Shown one piece after another: positions 42,601-53,374 of a DNA stretch of 64,000 nt. Source of the stretch: Anolis sagrei (Eukaryota; Chordata; Lepidosauria; Squamata; Anolidae); the NCBI RefSeq assembly GCF_037176765.1, contig NC_090021.1:28946229-29010228 (forward strand), read 5' to 3'. The notes under the pieces were generated by a model that was not told the origin of the DNA, made no database searches, and saw only the letters and a program-made list of their open reading frames with translations. The position numbers and the translations under genes are program-made. Positions within the stretch are counted from its first letter, which is position 1; every line of letters begins with the position of its first letter.

Positions 42601-45352
42601 GGGGTCGCAACATTAAGAAGGTCAAGAACCACAGTCTTAGTGTATAGAATCTTTTGCACACAAAGGGGAAAAGGTTGACCCTAACTCTCTCCTTGATTTT
42701 ATTTCAATTACTTTTGAATAGTATAGATTTCAATGAAGAGACATTGAACTTTTTTTCAACGAAGAGACATTTCATTGACTAATTTGGAAGGGGAAAGATA
42801 GGCTCTTTTTGAAGAATGCTATTTTTATTCACACAGGACTACGGGATTATACCCAGAAGTCTCTCGCTTTGGATATTTCTTTGCTGCTCTTTTAGGACCA
42901 CATATCTTTGGTGAACTGCTTGCGCTTACTTTTCTTGGCATCATTCAAAATCCAAATGTGGTCAGTGGAATAACAGTATTGCTTAACATAGCAGGTGTCC
43001 TAGCTGGGAGTGGACTTATTAGGTAAGGCAAAACACAATGTACTATGTATGTTTATATTACTAAAATGCCATCGGAAGTGCTATTTGAAAGAAAATAAGG
43101 CTATGGAAAATGTCAAGAAGTGTACAGATCCTCAAAAAACCATAACAAGGAATGTTGGAGTGCTGGACTGTGACTTTAAACATTTAGGTTTAAATGAAAC
43201 TTTTGAACTCAGCCATTCCCTATTAGCCTGGCTTATCCACTGCCATGTTGCAAGGGGTGAAGTGAGAAGGAAGGAAGCCACTCATGCCACATTTAGCTCA
43301 TTTTGGGATAGTAGAATTTAACTGAAACTAAGAAAAAATACAAATGCAACAGAGCTGCCCACTTCAACAAAATTGGTTTGTCTAACACAGAAATTGTTGT
43401 GCACACAGTAAACAAAACTATTTCATCATCTTCTCTGATAGCAGAACAGAATTTTTAAATTACGATAACTTGTAAGTTTTATGAAGTCACAAAAGAATCC
43501 TAAAACTAGGAATAGGATCATATAAGATTTCTCAGGTCATAAGAAGACAGTATCCATTTGGAAATGGTCCCAAATAGAATTATCTGGTCACAAATACATC
43601 TGTCATATGTCTTGAGTAAAAAATGTTGCTAAAGCATCTTTTAATAGATTGAGGCCCCTTTATCCCAAAGGGGAGATGAATCAGCTCAGTGGCAACTACA
43701 AGACGCATGGAGTTGATTTAGGTTAATCCCGCATTAATGAAAGGTGCAGGATACTCTGGATCTAATCCATGTTTTGGGCGAGCATAAACAGTTGTGCCGC
43801 TTCCTATTCAGGAAGTGGCTGTTGCCCTTTACACCACAATCCTGCTTTCCTCAGGCTCAGGCAACCTGGGAATAGGGGATGGCACCACCCTTGCCCCACA
43901 ATTCTGGTCTTTGAGGTGTCTACCAGGCGGCGGCAACCCCATGAGTGGAAGGGCAGAAGGAGGGCAGTTGAAGAAAGGCAAAACAGAAGGAGGCTTCTCA
44001 ATGCTGCTTGTTGTTTAGTGCCAGGAGTGATGCTTGTTGAAGCATTAAGGTGATCAGAGAAGGGAGAGACAAGAGGGGGACTGGTTCCCCCTCTCCCCCT
44101 CCTCTCTCCTCCTCCATGTCCCTTCATCACTCTATTGTTACTACATGGGTCAAGTAACAAACGCTGCCATTTTGTGCCCAGGGGGCACCGCAAAGCCCAG
44201 AATGAGGGGACAAGGTAAAGGTAGTGGTTATTTTTGTTTACAATACATATGCAATGTTTTTTAAACAAAGCTATAAAATCTGCCCCAGCCTAGTTAATCT
44301 ATTTGAAATTATCTTATTGAGATCAATGGGATTTGAAAGCACTTAACATTGGGTGGATTATTATACTCTGAAACGTTATTAAACATGAGAGGTACTGTTA
44401 TGGTATGACCATGAATTTTGTTTGTTTCTTGAAGGAGCATGGAGGAGATGCCTACTCCTATTAAAATGCTGAGTTATTTTACCTTCCAAAAGTATGCCAG
44501 TGAGATCCTTGTTGTGAATGAATTTTCTGGATTAACATTTACATGCGGTAAGTCCCGAAAACAAAAATAACCCTAAATATATTCATTTGGCGTTACCCTT
44601 TTGAGGTCTAAAAAGGAGGACAGAGGCAATTCCTGTAAGTATGGTCTGATGGCCATACCAAGATATTTTGACCCCCCTCTGTCCTATAAGGGCTACACTA
44701 TTCTACCAGAGTTGCTATTTTAGATTACTAGAAGTAACATTCCATCACTTCCTATCATTTTAGTGGGCTTTTCGCTTACTTTGTAAGGATGGTGGCCAAC
44801 ATTATTCAGCCATATGTGCCCTGAATGCAATTTATTGTGAATGCTAAGGCTTGTGAAGACATTGCTGGGCACCTCAAGGACTCCAATCGACCTTCTCAAA
44901 AGGACTTCATTGTAGCCATGGACCATACAATTTCCACCTATGTTAGGGATTGCAGGGAAACAATGAAGAAGGTTCTCAAATTACCACGACCAGTAGAATA
45001 AAAATCTTTGAAAAGAGTTAGAATACAATTAATCTTGCTGAAATTCGTGCCCCTGGCCAGATTGCCAGATTTTCTGAAGGAATTGGTGAAAATGTTGTTA
45101 TAGAACATCTTCTGTTTGGTAGTAGTGCTGTTGCTGAAAATCCTTTTTTTCACAGGTCACTTCAATGTTTCTGCTGGAGTTGTGTCTCCCTGTTCATTCT
45201 CTCAAGGGAGTCAGTTCGTTGAAAAAAACTTTCCTGGAGGACCATCTCGATTCACAACAGACTTTTTACTATTATATGCCTTCCTCCCAGCACTCATAAT
45301 TTTAGCAACTATAAGCTTTAAAATAAGAGATAAAGTTATTATGAGGCTATAA
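28157..45352 (+). CDS. ABCG5: ABCG5, ATP-binding cassette sterol half-transporter (complete, 13 coding exons)
   Basis: ABCG5 is the obligate partner of ABCG8 in sterol export. Exons are 28157-28212, 28965-29086, 30471-30607, 31738-31836, 34804-34936, 36893-37032, 37450-37579, 39162-39378, 39489-39694, 41084-41222, 42837-43022, 44435-44547, 45156-45352. They join in frame to 624 residues (human 651). The shortfall is at the N-terminus, where the first usable ATG gives [18 protein letters not shown]. Walker A GNSGSGKTT, Q-loop SYVLQ, Walker [11 protein letters not shown] and switch histidine [10 protein letters not shown] are intact, as needed for the catalytic ATP site. The signature reads [11 protein letters not shown] (human [11 protein letters not shown]). 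The membrane domain follows human closely to the end [15 protein letters not shown] sits on the exon 4 splice site. Confidence 0.97.
28301..28452. mobile_element. Foldback MITE in ABCG5 intron 1 (copy 1)
   Basis: TAGGGGCCCTTCCACACAGC and GCTGTGTGGAAGGGCCCTAT are complementary ends and almost the whole 152 bases pair. It starts 89 bases after exon 1. Confidence 0.85.
28539..28568. repeat. (GGTT)n microsatellite
   Basis: About seven GGTT units between the two foldback MITEs of ABCG5 intron 1. Confidence 0.9.
28673..28826. mobile_element. Foldback MITE in ABCG5 intron 1 (copy 2)
   Basis: Same ends as the copy at 28301, CAGGGCCCTTCCACACAGCC and GCTGTGTGGAAGGGGCCATA, with a diverged interior. 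It ends 139 bases before exon 2. Confidence 0.82.
28965..29086 (+). CDS. ABCG5: ABCG5 exon 2
   Basis: It encodes [20 protein letters not shown] and [20 protein letters not shown]. Human reads RVRPWWDITSC and [22 protein letters not shown]. It carries the first part of Walker A; the donor is GTAAGT. Confidence 0.96.
30038..30091. repeat. Compact inverted repeat
   Basis: AAATAAGTGGCACCTCTAGA and its near complement ending GGTGCCACTTACTT form a stem of about 23 bases with a loop of six or seven. It belongs to no repeat family I know. It is in ABCG5 intron 2. Confidence 0.65.
30471..30607 (+). CDS. ABCG5: ABCG5 exon 3, Walker A
   Basis: It completes Walker A as [18 protein letters not shown] and runs through [20 protein letters not shown] to the Q-loop SYVLQ. 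The donor is GTTGGT, unusual at +3. Confidence 0.96.
30795..31300 (-). mobile_element. L2-like LINE 3' end and adjoining repeat
   Basis: A (TTTA)n run (30795-30843) leads into TTTATATTCTGCCCTTCTCA, the reverse of an L2-type 3' UTR. Sequence to about 31300 looks repeat-derived (TGACCTTTCGGTCAGTAGCG, a reversed tRNA-like box B) but is unassigned. Confidence 0.5.
31738..31836 (+). CDS. ABCG5: ABCG5 exon 4
   Basis: Thirty-three codons, [20 protein letters not shown] onward, ending EFIKKK at a GTAGGT donor (31837). The last 11 bases of the exon and the first three of the intron are repeated at 31984-31996 on the far side of a SINE. Confidence 0.95.
31840..31986 (-). mobile_element. 5'-truncated Sauria-type SINE on the ABCG5 exon 4 splice site
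   Basis: On plus it runs from the tail, TTTTCCCCTGACATTAAGTC, to GACTGCATGGAGCGCTG. Target duplications are TTAAAAAGAAGGTA (31826-31839) and TTAAAAGAAGGTA (31984-31996). The duplicated target contains the end of exon 4 and its GT. Confidence 0.9.
32025..32640 (-). mobile_element. L2-clade LINE 3' fragment
   Basis: The minus strand encodes [20 protein letters not shown] and [11 protein letters not shown]. It ends at the left in (AAT)n(AAC)n(AGC)n, 32025-32066, the reversed 3' tail. A 30-base piece is locally duplicated (GTGTTAATTGCTTCTTGAAG). Confidence 0.78.
32785..32945 (+). mobile_element. tRNA-derived SINE (family C)
   Basis: It contains GCATAGTATAGAGGTTTGAG and GGACTACTGCTCTGGAACCA, the tRNA-like head, and a decayed body. 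Confidence 0.6.
33906..34158 (+). mobile_element. tRNA-derived SINE (family B, copy 3)
   Basis: It contains GTGCAATGGGTTAAACCCTT, CGGCCAATTCTCTCACACCA and a tail TCTCAAGTAGCTCCTGACAT with an A-run. It is in ABCG5 intron 4. Confidence 0.85.
34430..34615 (+). mobile_element. CR1 LINE fragment
   Basis: TTGGTCAGACTTTACTTGGA and CCGTGTCCAATTCTGGGCAC match the reverse-transcriptase end seen at 3400-3460. Confidence 0.7.
34804..34936 (+). CDS. ABCG5: ABCG5 exon 5, ABC signature
   Basis: It encodes [20 protein letters not shown] and [20 protein letters not shown]. Human has ISTGE; here the position before Gly-Glu is Asp (34885-34887). Length 133 equals the paralogous exon in ABCG8. Confidence 0.96.
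35746..35862. mobile_element. Foldback hAT MITE
   Basis: Left CAGTGGTTCTCAACTTGTGG and right CATAGGTTGAGAACCGCT pair, as do GGTGTTTTGGCCTACAACTC and GAGTTGAAGGCCAAAACATC. Confidence 0.8.
36070..36400 (+). mobile_element. BovB-like (RTE) LINE fragment
   Basis: It encodes [40 protein letters not shown] and [10 protein letters not shown], the end of the BovB reverse-transcriptase region. It is in ABCG5 intron 5. Confidence 0.75.
36893..37032 (+). CDS. ABCG5: ABCG5 exon 6, Walker B and H-loop
   Basis: It encodes [20 protein letters not shown] and [15 protein letters not shown]. Walker B and the catalytic glutamate are intact. The donor is GTAAGG. Confidence 0.96.
37450..37579 (+). CDS. ABCG5: ABCG5 exon 7
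   Basis: It encodes [20 protein letters not shown] and [11 protein letters not shown], matching human FDKIAILSFGELIFCGTP and CPEHSNPFDFY. The donor is GTAAGT. Confidence 0.95.
38323..38766. mobile_element. hAT-type element
   Basis: It begins CAGTGGTTCCCAATTTGTGG and ends GGTTGGGAACCACTG, about 444 bases, in ABCG5 intron 7. The flanking 8-mers match only in part. Confidence 0.75.
39162..39378 (+). CDS. ABCG5: ABCG5 exon 8, linker
   Basis: It encodes [20 protein letters not shown] onward to [20 protein letters not shown]. The start is almost identical to human [16 protein letters not shown]; the middle is variable. Confidence 0.95.
39489..39694 (+). CDS. ABCG5: ABCG5 exon 9, membrane helices 1-2
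   Basis: It encodes [31 protein letters not shown] and [20 protein letters not shown], following the human exon. The donor is GTAAGT. Confidence 0.95.
39879..40008. mobile_element. Old foldback MITE
   Basis: CAGATGTTTTGGATTTCAGT and TTGAAGTCCAAACATCTGAA pair imperfectly around a centre near 39940. Confidence 0.55.
41084..41222 (+). CDS. ABCG5: ABCG5 exon 10
   Basis: It encodes [20 protein letters not shown] and [20 protein letters not shown]. Human reads [20 protein letters not shown]. The donor is GTAGGT. Confidence 0.96.
41910..42634 (-). mobile_element. Non-autonomous hAT element with 8-base target duplication
   Basis: Flanked by TCTTAGTG (41902-41909 and 42635-42642). It shares long stretches with 524-1276, for example GGTCGGGACCCCT near the left end. 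It is in ABCG5 intron 10. Confidence 0.88.
42837..43022 (+). CDS. ABCG5: ABCG5 exon 11, membrane helices
   Basis: It encodes [40 protein letters not shown] and LAGSGLIR, with human-like residues throughout. The donor is GTAAGG. Confidence 0.95.
43740..44230. other. GC-rich block of unknown nature in ABCG5 intron 11
   Basis: Noticeably richer in G and C than its surroundings and open on both strands (plus 43769-44053, minus 43804-44268). No splice context or familiar protein motif. It may be part of an unrecognised DNA transposon. Confidence 0.3.
44435..44547 (+). CDS. ABCG5: ABCG5 exon 12
   Basis: It encodes [20 protein letters not shown] and [15 protein letters not shown], matching human [23 protein letters not shown]. 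The donor is GTAAGT. Confidence 0.96.
45156..45352 (+). CDS. ABCG5: ABCG5 exon 13 (stop codon)
   Basis: It encodes a luminal loop with NVS (candidate glycosylation site), [20 protein letters not shown], and the last helix ending [11 protein letters not shown] before TAA (45350-45352). Confidence 0.96.
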
Positions 45353-46066
45353 AAGTCAGTAGAAATATCTTGGACCTATGTACTAAAAAACAAAATCCCA
45401 TTGAGTCTGATGAATCCCTGTGAGTTTGTGGAGCATTTTAAGCAATTCTGCTAAGTTGTGTTAAGCACTTTGCTCATTTAGAATGTGAAAATAGATTGAA
45501 ATGAACACTTTCCCCCTTAGAGATGGATCTAGGAATACTTCCATGTTACGGTGCCTCTTTCAACAAGAAATACATGCTCAAAAGCAAGAACCTATGGCTA
45601 AATTAGAGTGACTATTTTTGTTATGTCGTAATAGTACTGATGGAAAGCTTAAATTGCCCCAGAGAAACATCTGAAAGTACCATTGTGTAGCTTGGAAATA
45701 TTCCTGGGTCCATCTGTCACCAAAACCTTGATGGACCCAGTCTGGAACCATCTGTGAGTAGCCTGCCACCTATTTACACATTCTGATAATAACTTTCCAA
45801 GCACTGAGAACTCTTGGAAAGGTCCTCCTTTGTATCCCAGCAGAGGAAATAATACATTATGTAGAGACACACATGACTGCCTTCCTTTCTGTGGCACCCA
45901 CAGTTGTGGCATGTCTTGGAAATCTGATTGGCAATGATTCTGACTTAATTTCAGCAACAATTTAAAACATGTCTTTCACCCAGGTGTTTGGGGTGCAAAC
46001 TTCACTTGATGCTGTACAAATAATCATTTTAAAGTGTTATATATTTTAAATTGTTGTAGATTAATT

Positions 46067-46388
46067 TGAGCCCCCGGTGGTGCAGTGGGTTAAAGCACTG
46101 AGCTGCTGAGCTTGTTGATCGAAAGGTCGCAGGTTCGATTCCGGGGATCGGCGTGAGCTTCCGCTGTCAGCCCTAGCTTCTGCCAACCTAGCAGTTCGAA
46201 AACATGCAAATGTGAGTAGATCAATAGGCGGGAAGGAAACAGCGCTCCATGTAGTCATGCCGGCCACATGACCTTGGAGGTGTCTACGGACAACGCTGGC
46301 TCTTCGGCTTAGAAATTGAGATGAGCACCACACCCCAGAGTCAGACATGACTGGACTTAATGTCAGGGGACTACCTTTACCTTTACCT
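46067..46388 (+). mobile_element. Full-length Sauria-type SINE
   Basis: It begins GAGCCCCCGGTGGTGCAGTG, has CGAAAGGTCGCAGGTTCGAT (box B-like) and ends CTTAATGTCAGGGG and CTTTACCTTTACC. The flank AGATTAATTTGAG is repeated on both sides. Confidence 0.88.
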
Positions 46389-46692
46389 AGATTAATTTGA
46401 GGCCCTGGTGGCACTGAGCTGCTGAAATTGCTGACCAAAAGGTTGGCGGATCTAATCTGGAGAGCGGGGTGAGCTCCAGCTTCTGCCAACCTAGCAGTTC
46501 GAAAACATGCAAATGGGAGTAGTCAATAGGTACCGCTCTGGTGGGAAGGCAACGGTGTTCTATGCAGTCATGACCACATAACCTTGGAGGCATCTACGGA
46601 CAACACCAACTCTTTGGCTTAGAAGTGGAGATGAGCACCACCACCCAGAGTTGGGCACCACTAGACTTAATGTCAAGGGGAAACCTTTACTA
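46389..46692 (+). mobile_element. Second Sauria-type SINE in tandem
   Basis: A more diverged copy directly follows the first, with a deletion in the head. It ends GACTTAATGTCAAGGGGAAA. Confidence 0.82.
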
Positions 46693-47170
46693 CCACCAAG
46701 ATCTTTTGACACAAAATAGGTTAAACATATTTAAAGAAACATGATAATACTAAGTATTATGTCTCCTCATTCCAAGTAAAGAGCATACTTGTCTGAGATT
46801 CTGTCCAATGTCAGTGAAACATAAGTTCTGCCATAGTACTAATGTAGAACAGTATTTGTTGAAGTTTCTTAGCCATTCCTTGGAACAATGTTGTGATGCT
46901 GGGTCTGAAGCTGTGCCTAAATGTTGCTGCACTGTGGGTGAATGGGTAGTGCTTGCTTGAAGTGCTACTGGATATCTTTCTGTGCAAGTTTGTAAATACT
47001 TTACTACAAGTACCGTCATAACAAGGAGCTATACAACAGTAATGTCCCAGTACACTTCTTGGCCCTTATGTTTCACTTACCATATTCATCACTTTATTCT
47101 TCTATTGAAACTGTGTTGGGAACCAATATTAAGTCTCACAATGAAGGAGGAAAAATTGTGCATGCTTTGT

Positions 47171-47176
47171 AATAAA
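47171..47176 (+). terminator. Candidate ABCG5 polyadenylation signal
   Basis: This is the first canonical AATAAA on the plus strand that I noticed after the ABCG5 stop. It implies a 1.8 kb 3' UTR containing two Sauria-type SINEs. A weaker, earlier signal could be used instead. Confidence 0.35.
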
Positions 47177-47766
47177 AACTTTATTTAAAAGACCAAATGG
47201 AATTAATGTTTAATTATTTTACCCCAATGTCTAGTATATTTTAAAATGGTACAGATATCCATAAACAATTTTCTTATTTGCTCCTGAACTTTTGCTAAGG
47301 TGTAGAAAAATAAATACATCTATGGACATTTTAAATTCAAATATTAGTAATAATCACAGGAGAAGTCAAAAAGGCAATTCTTTCCAATAGTCTAAATAGA
47401 AGTATCATTTAATATGTGCACTTTAGTTTGCTGACAAGATATGGATATGTTTGTCCTAACTGGATAAAAATAGGACATCATCATTTTATAAAGAACAAAA
47501 TGCTCAATGAAAAAAAATATCTGTGACATTCACTACACTGTAGTCAGCGGATTTGAACAAAGATTTGCTTTTTCATATTACCTCCATACTTGGAAAACAT
47601 GTGCATGTATGTGTATTCTAGCAGAGATGAAACTGAAGATCTGGCCATAAACCCAGATATGTACTTAAGATTATTTTAAAAAATAGACCCAAACTGCCTG
47701 TCTGATATTAAATGATAGGTCTGAGGTCTATTGCTGAGATTCACAAATTCACAAATTCACTTCCCT

Positions 47767-47772
47767 TTTATT
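47767..47772 (-). terminator. Candidate DYNC2LI1 polyadenylation signal
   Basis: AATAAA read on the minus strand, about 130 bases past the DYNC2LI1 stop. The two convergent genes would then end about 600 bases apart. Confidence 0.4.
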
Positions 47773-47902
47773 ATCAACAATAATAAACATACTTCTGGTG
47801 AATCATTTAGATTTACTGTACATACAAAACTTACACAAACCAACTTAAATGTACAAAACACAGCAATGAAGTTGAAATCTGGTTGAGGCACATGTTTCTC
47901 AG

Positions 47903-47965
47903 TCAAGAATCAAAGTCCATTTCTTTCCAAGTTTTAGAGGCATTTTTTTTGTACTGTTCTAGTTC
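47903..47965 (-). CDS. DYNC2LI1: DYNC2LI1 last coding exon
   Basis: It encodes [20 protein letters not shown] and TGA (47903-47905). Human ends [20 protein letters not shown]. The acceptor is TTTCAG. Confidence 0.95.
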   Translation of the reverse strand, partial: ELEQYKKNASKTWKEMDFDS

Positions 47966-50900
47966 CTGAAATGAAAACACGCATGTTGAAATAGTAACAA
48001 AAACAATTAGATTAAAACTCAAAACATAAGCAACTGCAAATTGTTTTTCAGTTTAATATTATAGTTGCATTCCTAGATAATTTCTGAGCAATCTAATTCT
48101 AAGTCCAACTGATTTGAGTAAGTCTATTCTACATAGTGGGACCTAAATACCCTAAAGTCAACAGATCCTGTCTATCTTAGAAGCTAAGCAGAGTCAACCC
48201 TGGTTAGTACTTATTTATTTATTTATTTCACACATTTGTACCCTGTCTTTCTCACCCCCAAAGGGGGACTCAGGGGGGCTTCACAACAGACAACAATTCG
48301 ATGCCAATACATAAATTATAAAACAGTTACAGTTAAAACAACAGTTAAAATCAATTATTAAAACATTAATGTAAACAAGTTCCGCCAGTTCAGAACTTGG
48401 ATGGGATACCATCAGAGAAAACTAAGTGCTGTAGGCTATATTTCATAGGAATTAAAGGGGAGACACATATACACTCTATGTAGGAGCTCCAGCATGGTGT
48501 AGTGGCTTAATGTTACACTAGATTTCCAGAAGGCCAAGGTTTGAATATCCACCCAGATGAGAGAGTATGATTTCCATTAGGTGACCTTTAGGAAGTCATT
48601 CTTTGTCATCCTTAGAATAAGGCAGTGATAAACCACATTGGAAGAAATCTTGTCAAGAAAACCTGACCAGAGGATGCCATATGTTTGAGTGAATGTATAA
48701 CAACAAATTTGACATATGAATAAGTCTAAATCCAATCATTAAAACATTTCCACAAAACGAGTAGTTGACAATATTCCCAAAAGCACTGCAGGCTGATTTT
48801 TTTAAAAAAAATCAGAAAAGGGCATTGAATGTCTTTGACATAGAGCTGATGTAGTAGTAGCTTCAGAGTTTATACCTTTAAGATAGAAACCAAATCATAC
48901 ATTTCTAGCCTTATTTGGAAATCAGTGGACAATTCTTTTGAAAAAAAAAATCTCACCGTGGAAACTATATACCACAAGTCAAAGTTGACTTGGAAGCACA
49001 TAACAACATTTTTTTTAAACATTAGTGTCACAGGACAAGCAGTACAAATAAAATAGAATGTAAGCTATAAAATATGGAATTTTGAAACAACATGGGGAAG
49101 AAAAACCCAAGACCCAGGGAAAAAACTTGCATGGAATATTTCAGCGATATCTATAATCTTAATTATGAATATTTTGTAAAAGAAATCCAGACTGCAACAC
49201 AGGGAGAATTAACCATGATTAAAGCACCTATCACGAAACCTTTCATAACACTCAACAAACAGAGGTTTTATCTTTTAATTTCATACAGGAAGTGCCCTGT
49301 ATGCCATTCTAATATTGAGACTTACTGCAAAATTACTGAAGTCCATTATTCTAATTGCATTCGTATCTACTCCTTGCAGTTTCAAAGAGCAATTACCCAG
49401 ATGCTACTGTATTAAACAATTATATTACCTTGCTCTCAAGTATGATCTTGATCTCCCAAGTCATGGACAACACAGACTTTGCTTGCAAAGTAGAATCTCT
49501 AAGTGTTATAAGGGCATGTATCTATGAACACCAGACACTGGAAGGCTCTTGTGTTCTTAATCTGTTTATGGGCTTCCAAGCATCTGGTTAGTTACTGTTG
49601 TAAAGAAGTACAGATTTATGCAGACTTTTAGCCTGACAGAATTTTTCTTACATTGTGATTATGGGCAAGGTCTGCAGGTCCACCTGTGTAGCAATGAACT
49701 CCATAGGCTGGAGAAAGTTGAACTAATGAGCAATGCTACAACTGGAGTGGATGGAGTTGACAGTGCTGGTCATTTATCTGTGCTAGGAGGATCATCACCA
49801 TTATGGCAATAACTATAAAGGTTTTAGTTATATCCTGGATGGATTGTTGTAATTTTCTCAACTTGGGGATGCCTTTGAAGAGGGTTCAGAAGCTTCAGCT
49901 TGTCCAAGAGCTATAGCCAGGCTGTCAACTGGGTCTGGCTACAAGGTTCACACCATTCCCTTTGCTATCAGTTTGTTTCTGGACACAGCTCAAAGTACTA
50001 TGAAGATCTCTATAATTCAGATTCAGGTACTTCCCTGTATGAGCCGGCCCGGGCTCTGAGATCACCAGGAGAGGCCCTTTTCTCAGATACACCATCATTG
50101 CAAGCAAAACTTTACTTTGAAAGTAGCCAAATATTGATCCCTAATTCATGTATATTCCAGGAATCACAGCATAAAGGCCAGGTTGAAATTATTTGATCTC
50201 ATGTAGAAACTAGTAACATGCACACTTGGCTTAAGCTTCACAGAACACTACAGTTCCAACTTCTGAATAAATATGCACAAAACTATTTGTAACAAAAACA
50301 ACAATAATTTTTTTCATATACTGCCATAACTCCCCAAAGGGACTCAGGGCAGTTTCCAACATATAAGACAAAACATTCAATGTCAAAAAGGAAAACAGAC
50401 AAATAAAATTAAAATAAACATCACAAAACATAAAATCCTACTAAAACATATATAAAAATTTAAAAACCGATTTCATTATAGCTCCATCAGACAGGTTCAA
50501 AATACCAATTATTTGTTCACAAATAATTTTCATACTTAAAATTTTTTTAAAATACATGAATTTTAATTATGAATTAAAAATATAAAAAACCTATTATCCA
50601 CATAGAAGGAAGAATACAGTTATATCTCACTTAACAAATGTTCTGACAAAGAAGCTTCTTTTTACAAAATGTTTTTACATCTATTCAATCCTTGCTTTTC
50701 TTTCTTGTCCCCTGCCTCAAACTGGCAGCTTTGTACCAGCATTGCTACTGGGAGGATAATGAAGGATGCAGAAATATAGGCTTTTGGCATCAGGTTGCCA
50801 CAGCATGTCTATAGTAAACATGCTATCATCCACCTGCTCCACCAGCATTGAAGCGATGATTCTCTGATATCATCTTTTCTGGACTGACCACATTGACCGA

Positions 50901-53304
50901 ATGCCTGATCACCATTTCTCACAGCAGTAATTTACTCTCAGTTCAACAACAGAAAATGGAATGTTGGGTGGCCAACAAAAGATATTAAAAGATGGGCTTA
51001 AAGCTAATCTTAAAACATGTGGAATATAAACCGAGATCTAAGAAGTCCTGGCCCTCCAGCTGTTACCAGCAGTGCTGTGGATTTTGAAGAGGCATGAAGA
51101 GAGAGCGAAAGGGAGAAACGTGCTAAGAACTTGGTGCGTCAAGCAAACCCTTGTCATGACTGTCTTCCACTTGGAAACCTATGTCTTCATTGTGAAAGAC
51201 CATGTGAATCCAGAATAGGTCTCTCATTTATGGCCCCACAGCCAAGATTCTACCCTTAGAAGACAATAATACTCGAGTGATCACCTATTGTAGTAATATA
51301 GTAGTAGCAATAAGCAGTGCAATAAATCTTGAACTGGGAAAGAAAGGATTTTGCTCTAGTTGTTTCTATTGTAGTTATGTGCATGTGCATATAACAGAGA
51401 AGGAAAACAGCAAATGCCTCCAGAATACATTGCTGACCAAATCTGAACAACTAAAGAGAGAGAAAAGGGAAGACTGAACAAGACTGCCTCACCCTCACCA
51501 GGTTTCCAAGCCAGTTAAAAAATAACAGTTATGTAAGTTTGGTTACTAACAAGGATCTCATAAGTAAAGTGAAAAATGGAAAAGAACAAATCATCCTGGA
51601 TGCATTTTTGAAGAAGCTCTCAGGTCATTGCCATAAAGTTCAAAATGGTTTTGTTTACCAAACTTGGTTGTTTCACACATACATATTGTTAATTTTGAAT
51701 TTAAAACTTTGCTGACACATACTGGATTGCTCAGTTTTGGGGCATAGGAAACCTCTACTTTCCGTGTTATTTCTCCCACTTGTACCAAATTAGCAGTTAT
51801 CTACTATGTTATAATAATAACTTTATTCTTATATCCCGCCTCCATCTCCCCGAAGGGACTCGGGGCGGCTTACATGGGGACCAAGCCCAATATAAACAAA
51901 AATTACAAGTAATACAATTTAAAACATATAACAGTAAAATGTATTAAAACTATAAAACCAAAAAAAATGTAAGACATCATAAAACATAAATAGACAACCA
52001 GTAGCCGAGAAAAGTGGGCATGTGCAGATTTGAGGCAAATAGGGCAGGACAAAGGCTTGTGCCAACACAAACTGTAAGGCTGGGTCTGGGAATAAAGTGC
52101 TGGAGATCCAATCAAAAGATTAGGGCTAGGCAGACACGATCAGTAGCTAAACATTGAAACATCCAAGTCATCAAATGTTTCTGGAAGGTGGATAGTGTGT
52201 GGGTTAATCTAAATAAGGACCTTCCTGGCAGATCTTAGTGCTTGTGCTAGTTCATGGAGGGAGATACGGTCGCGAAGATAAGCAAGACCCAGACCGTTTA
52301 GGGCTTTATAGGTAATAACCTGCACTTTGAATTGGGCCTGGAAACGTATTGGCAGCCAGTTAGCAAATGATGCCCTCCTCCATATCTTGATGAAACAAAA
52401 CCTGTGGCAGATCCCCACAAGAAAGATCCATATAACATGGATGGATCACGACATGCCTGGGAAAACTTCCCTTGATGTACTATTTTTAAGACAGCTTAGC
52501 CAGAAATGGAGAGTCTTGTTAGAGTTTGTAGATGTGTGGTTTCTAGTGTCAGCAGCAATGTGAGAAGTGTATTAAACTCTAGAGATTGTCATGTTGAGTC
52601 AAAAAGAAGAACATGAAGTGATCAAGGGAAAATGCACAAAATAAAAAGCTATTATGCATGAATACTTTCAAGAAACGGAAATACGAGCATTATGTTCGAC
52701 AGTATACCTTTAACATAAATGCTTCTTTCTGTATAGCTGCTTTATCTTTAAAGAATGTATGGAACAAAGGACTACAAAAGGGAAAAAAGATTAGCATTCT
52801 GAAGCATTTAATACTTATTCTTAAGATAAGGGCCATTTCGCTCTCAATTTTCATATAATTATGGGAAATCCTAATGCATTTAAAAACTGAATGTAGCCAG
52901 GGAATTGTTTTCTTATAGATGTACACAGGGTTATCTTACAGCTTTTAAGATCAAATGAAATACAAAAATCCCAAAATGTTTGTATAAAAGCCGGTTCAAA
53001 TGTTACAATAATCTTATAATAACTAAACTTCAAGATGGAAATTTTAGGGAAATAACAGCAGATAATTTTGCTTTTGACAGAGCTTGTCTATTACCATTTT
53101 TTTCTGCAACAGTACCACCAACAAAAGCTACAGTCACTTCGAATGGTATCAATAATGATAAAAAAGATAAAAGAAATGAGCACAGAAAGTAAGAAACACT
53201 TGGGAAAAGATTAATTCTCAGAATGATTAAATCAATTCTTACTTGTAGGCTATTTTAGTTAATAAAAAGTCATCTATAATCATAAGTTTGGCATGACTGT
53301 ACAG

Positions 53305-53374
<70 letters not shown>

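Noticed and set aside
43804-44268. 154-codon minus-strand frame as a possible gene
   Set aside because: No motif, no splice context and an equally open frame on the other strand; reported only as a GC-rich block.
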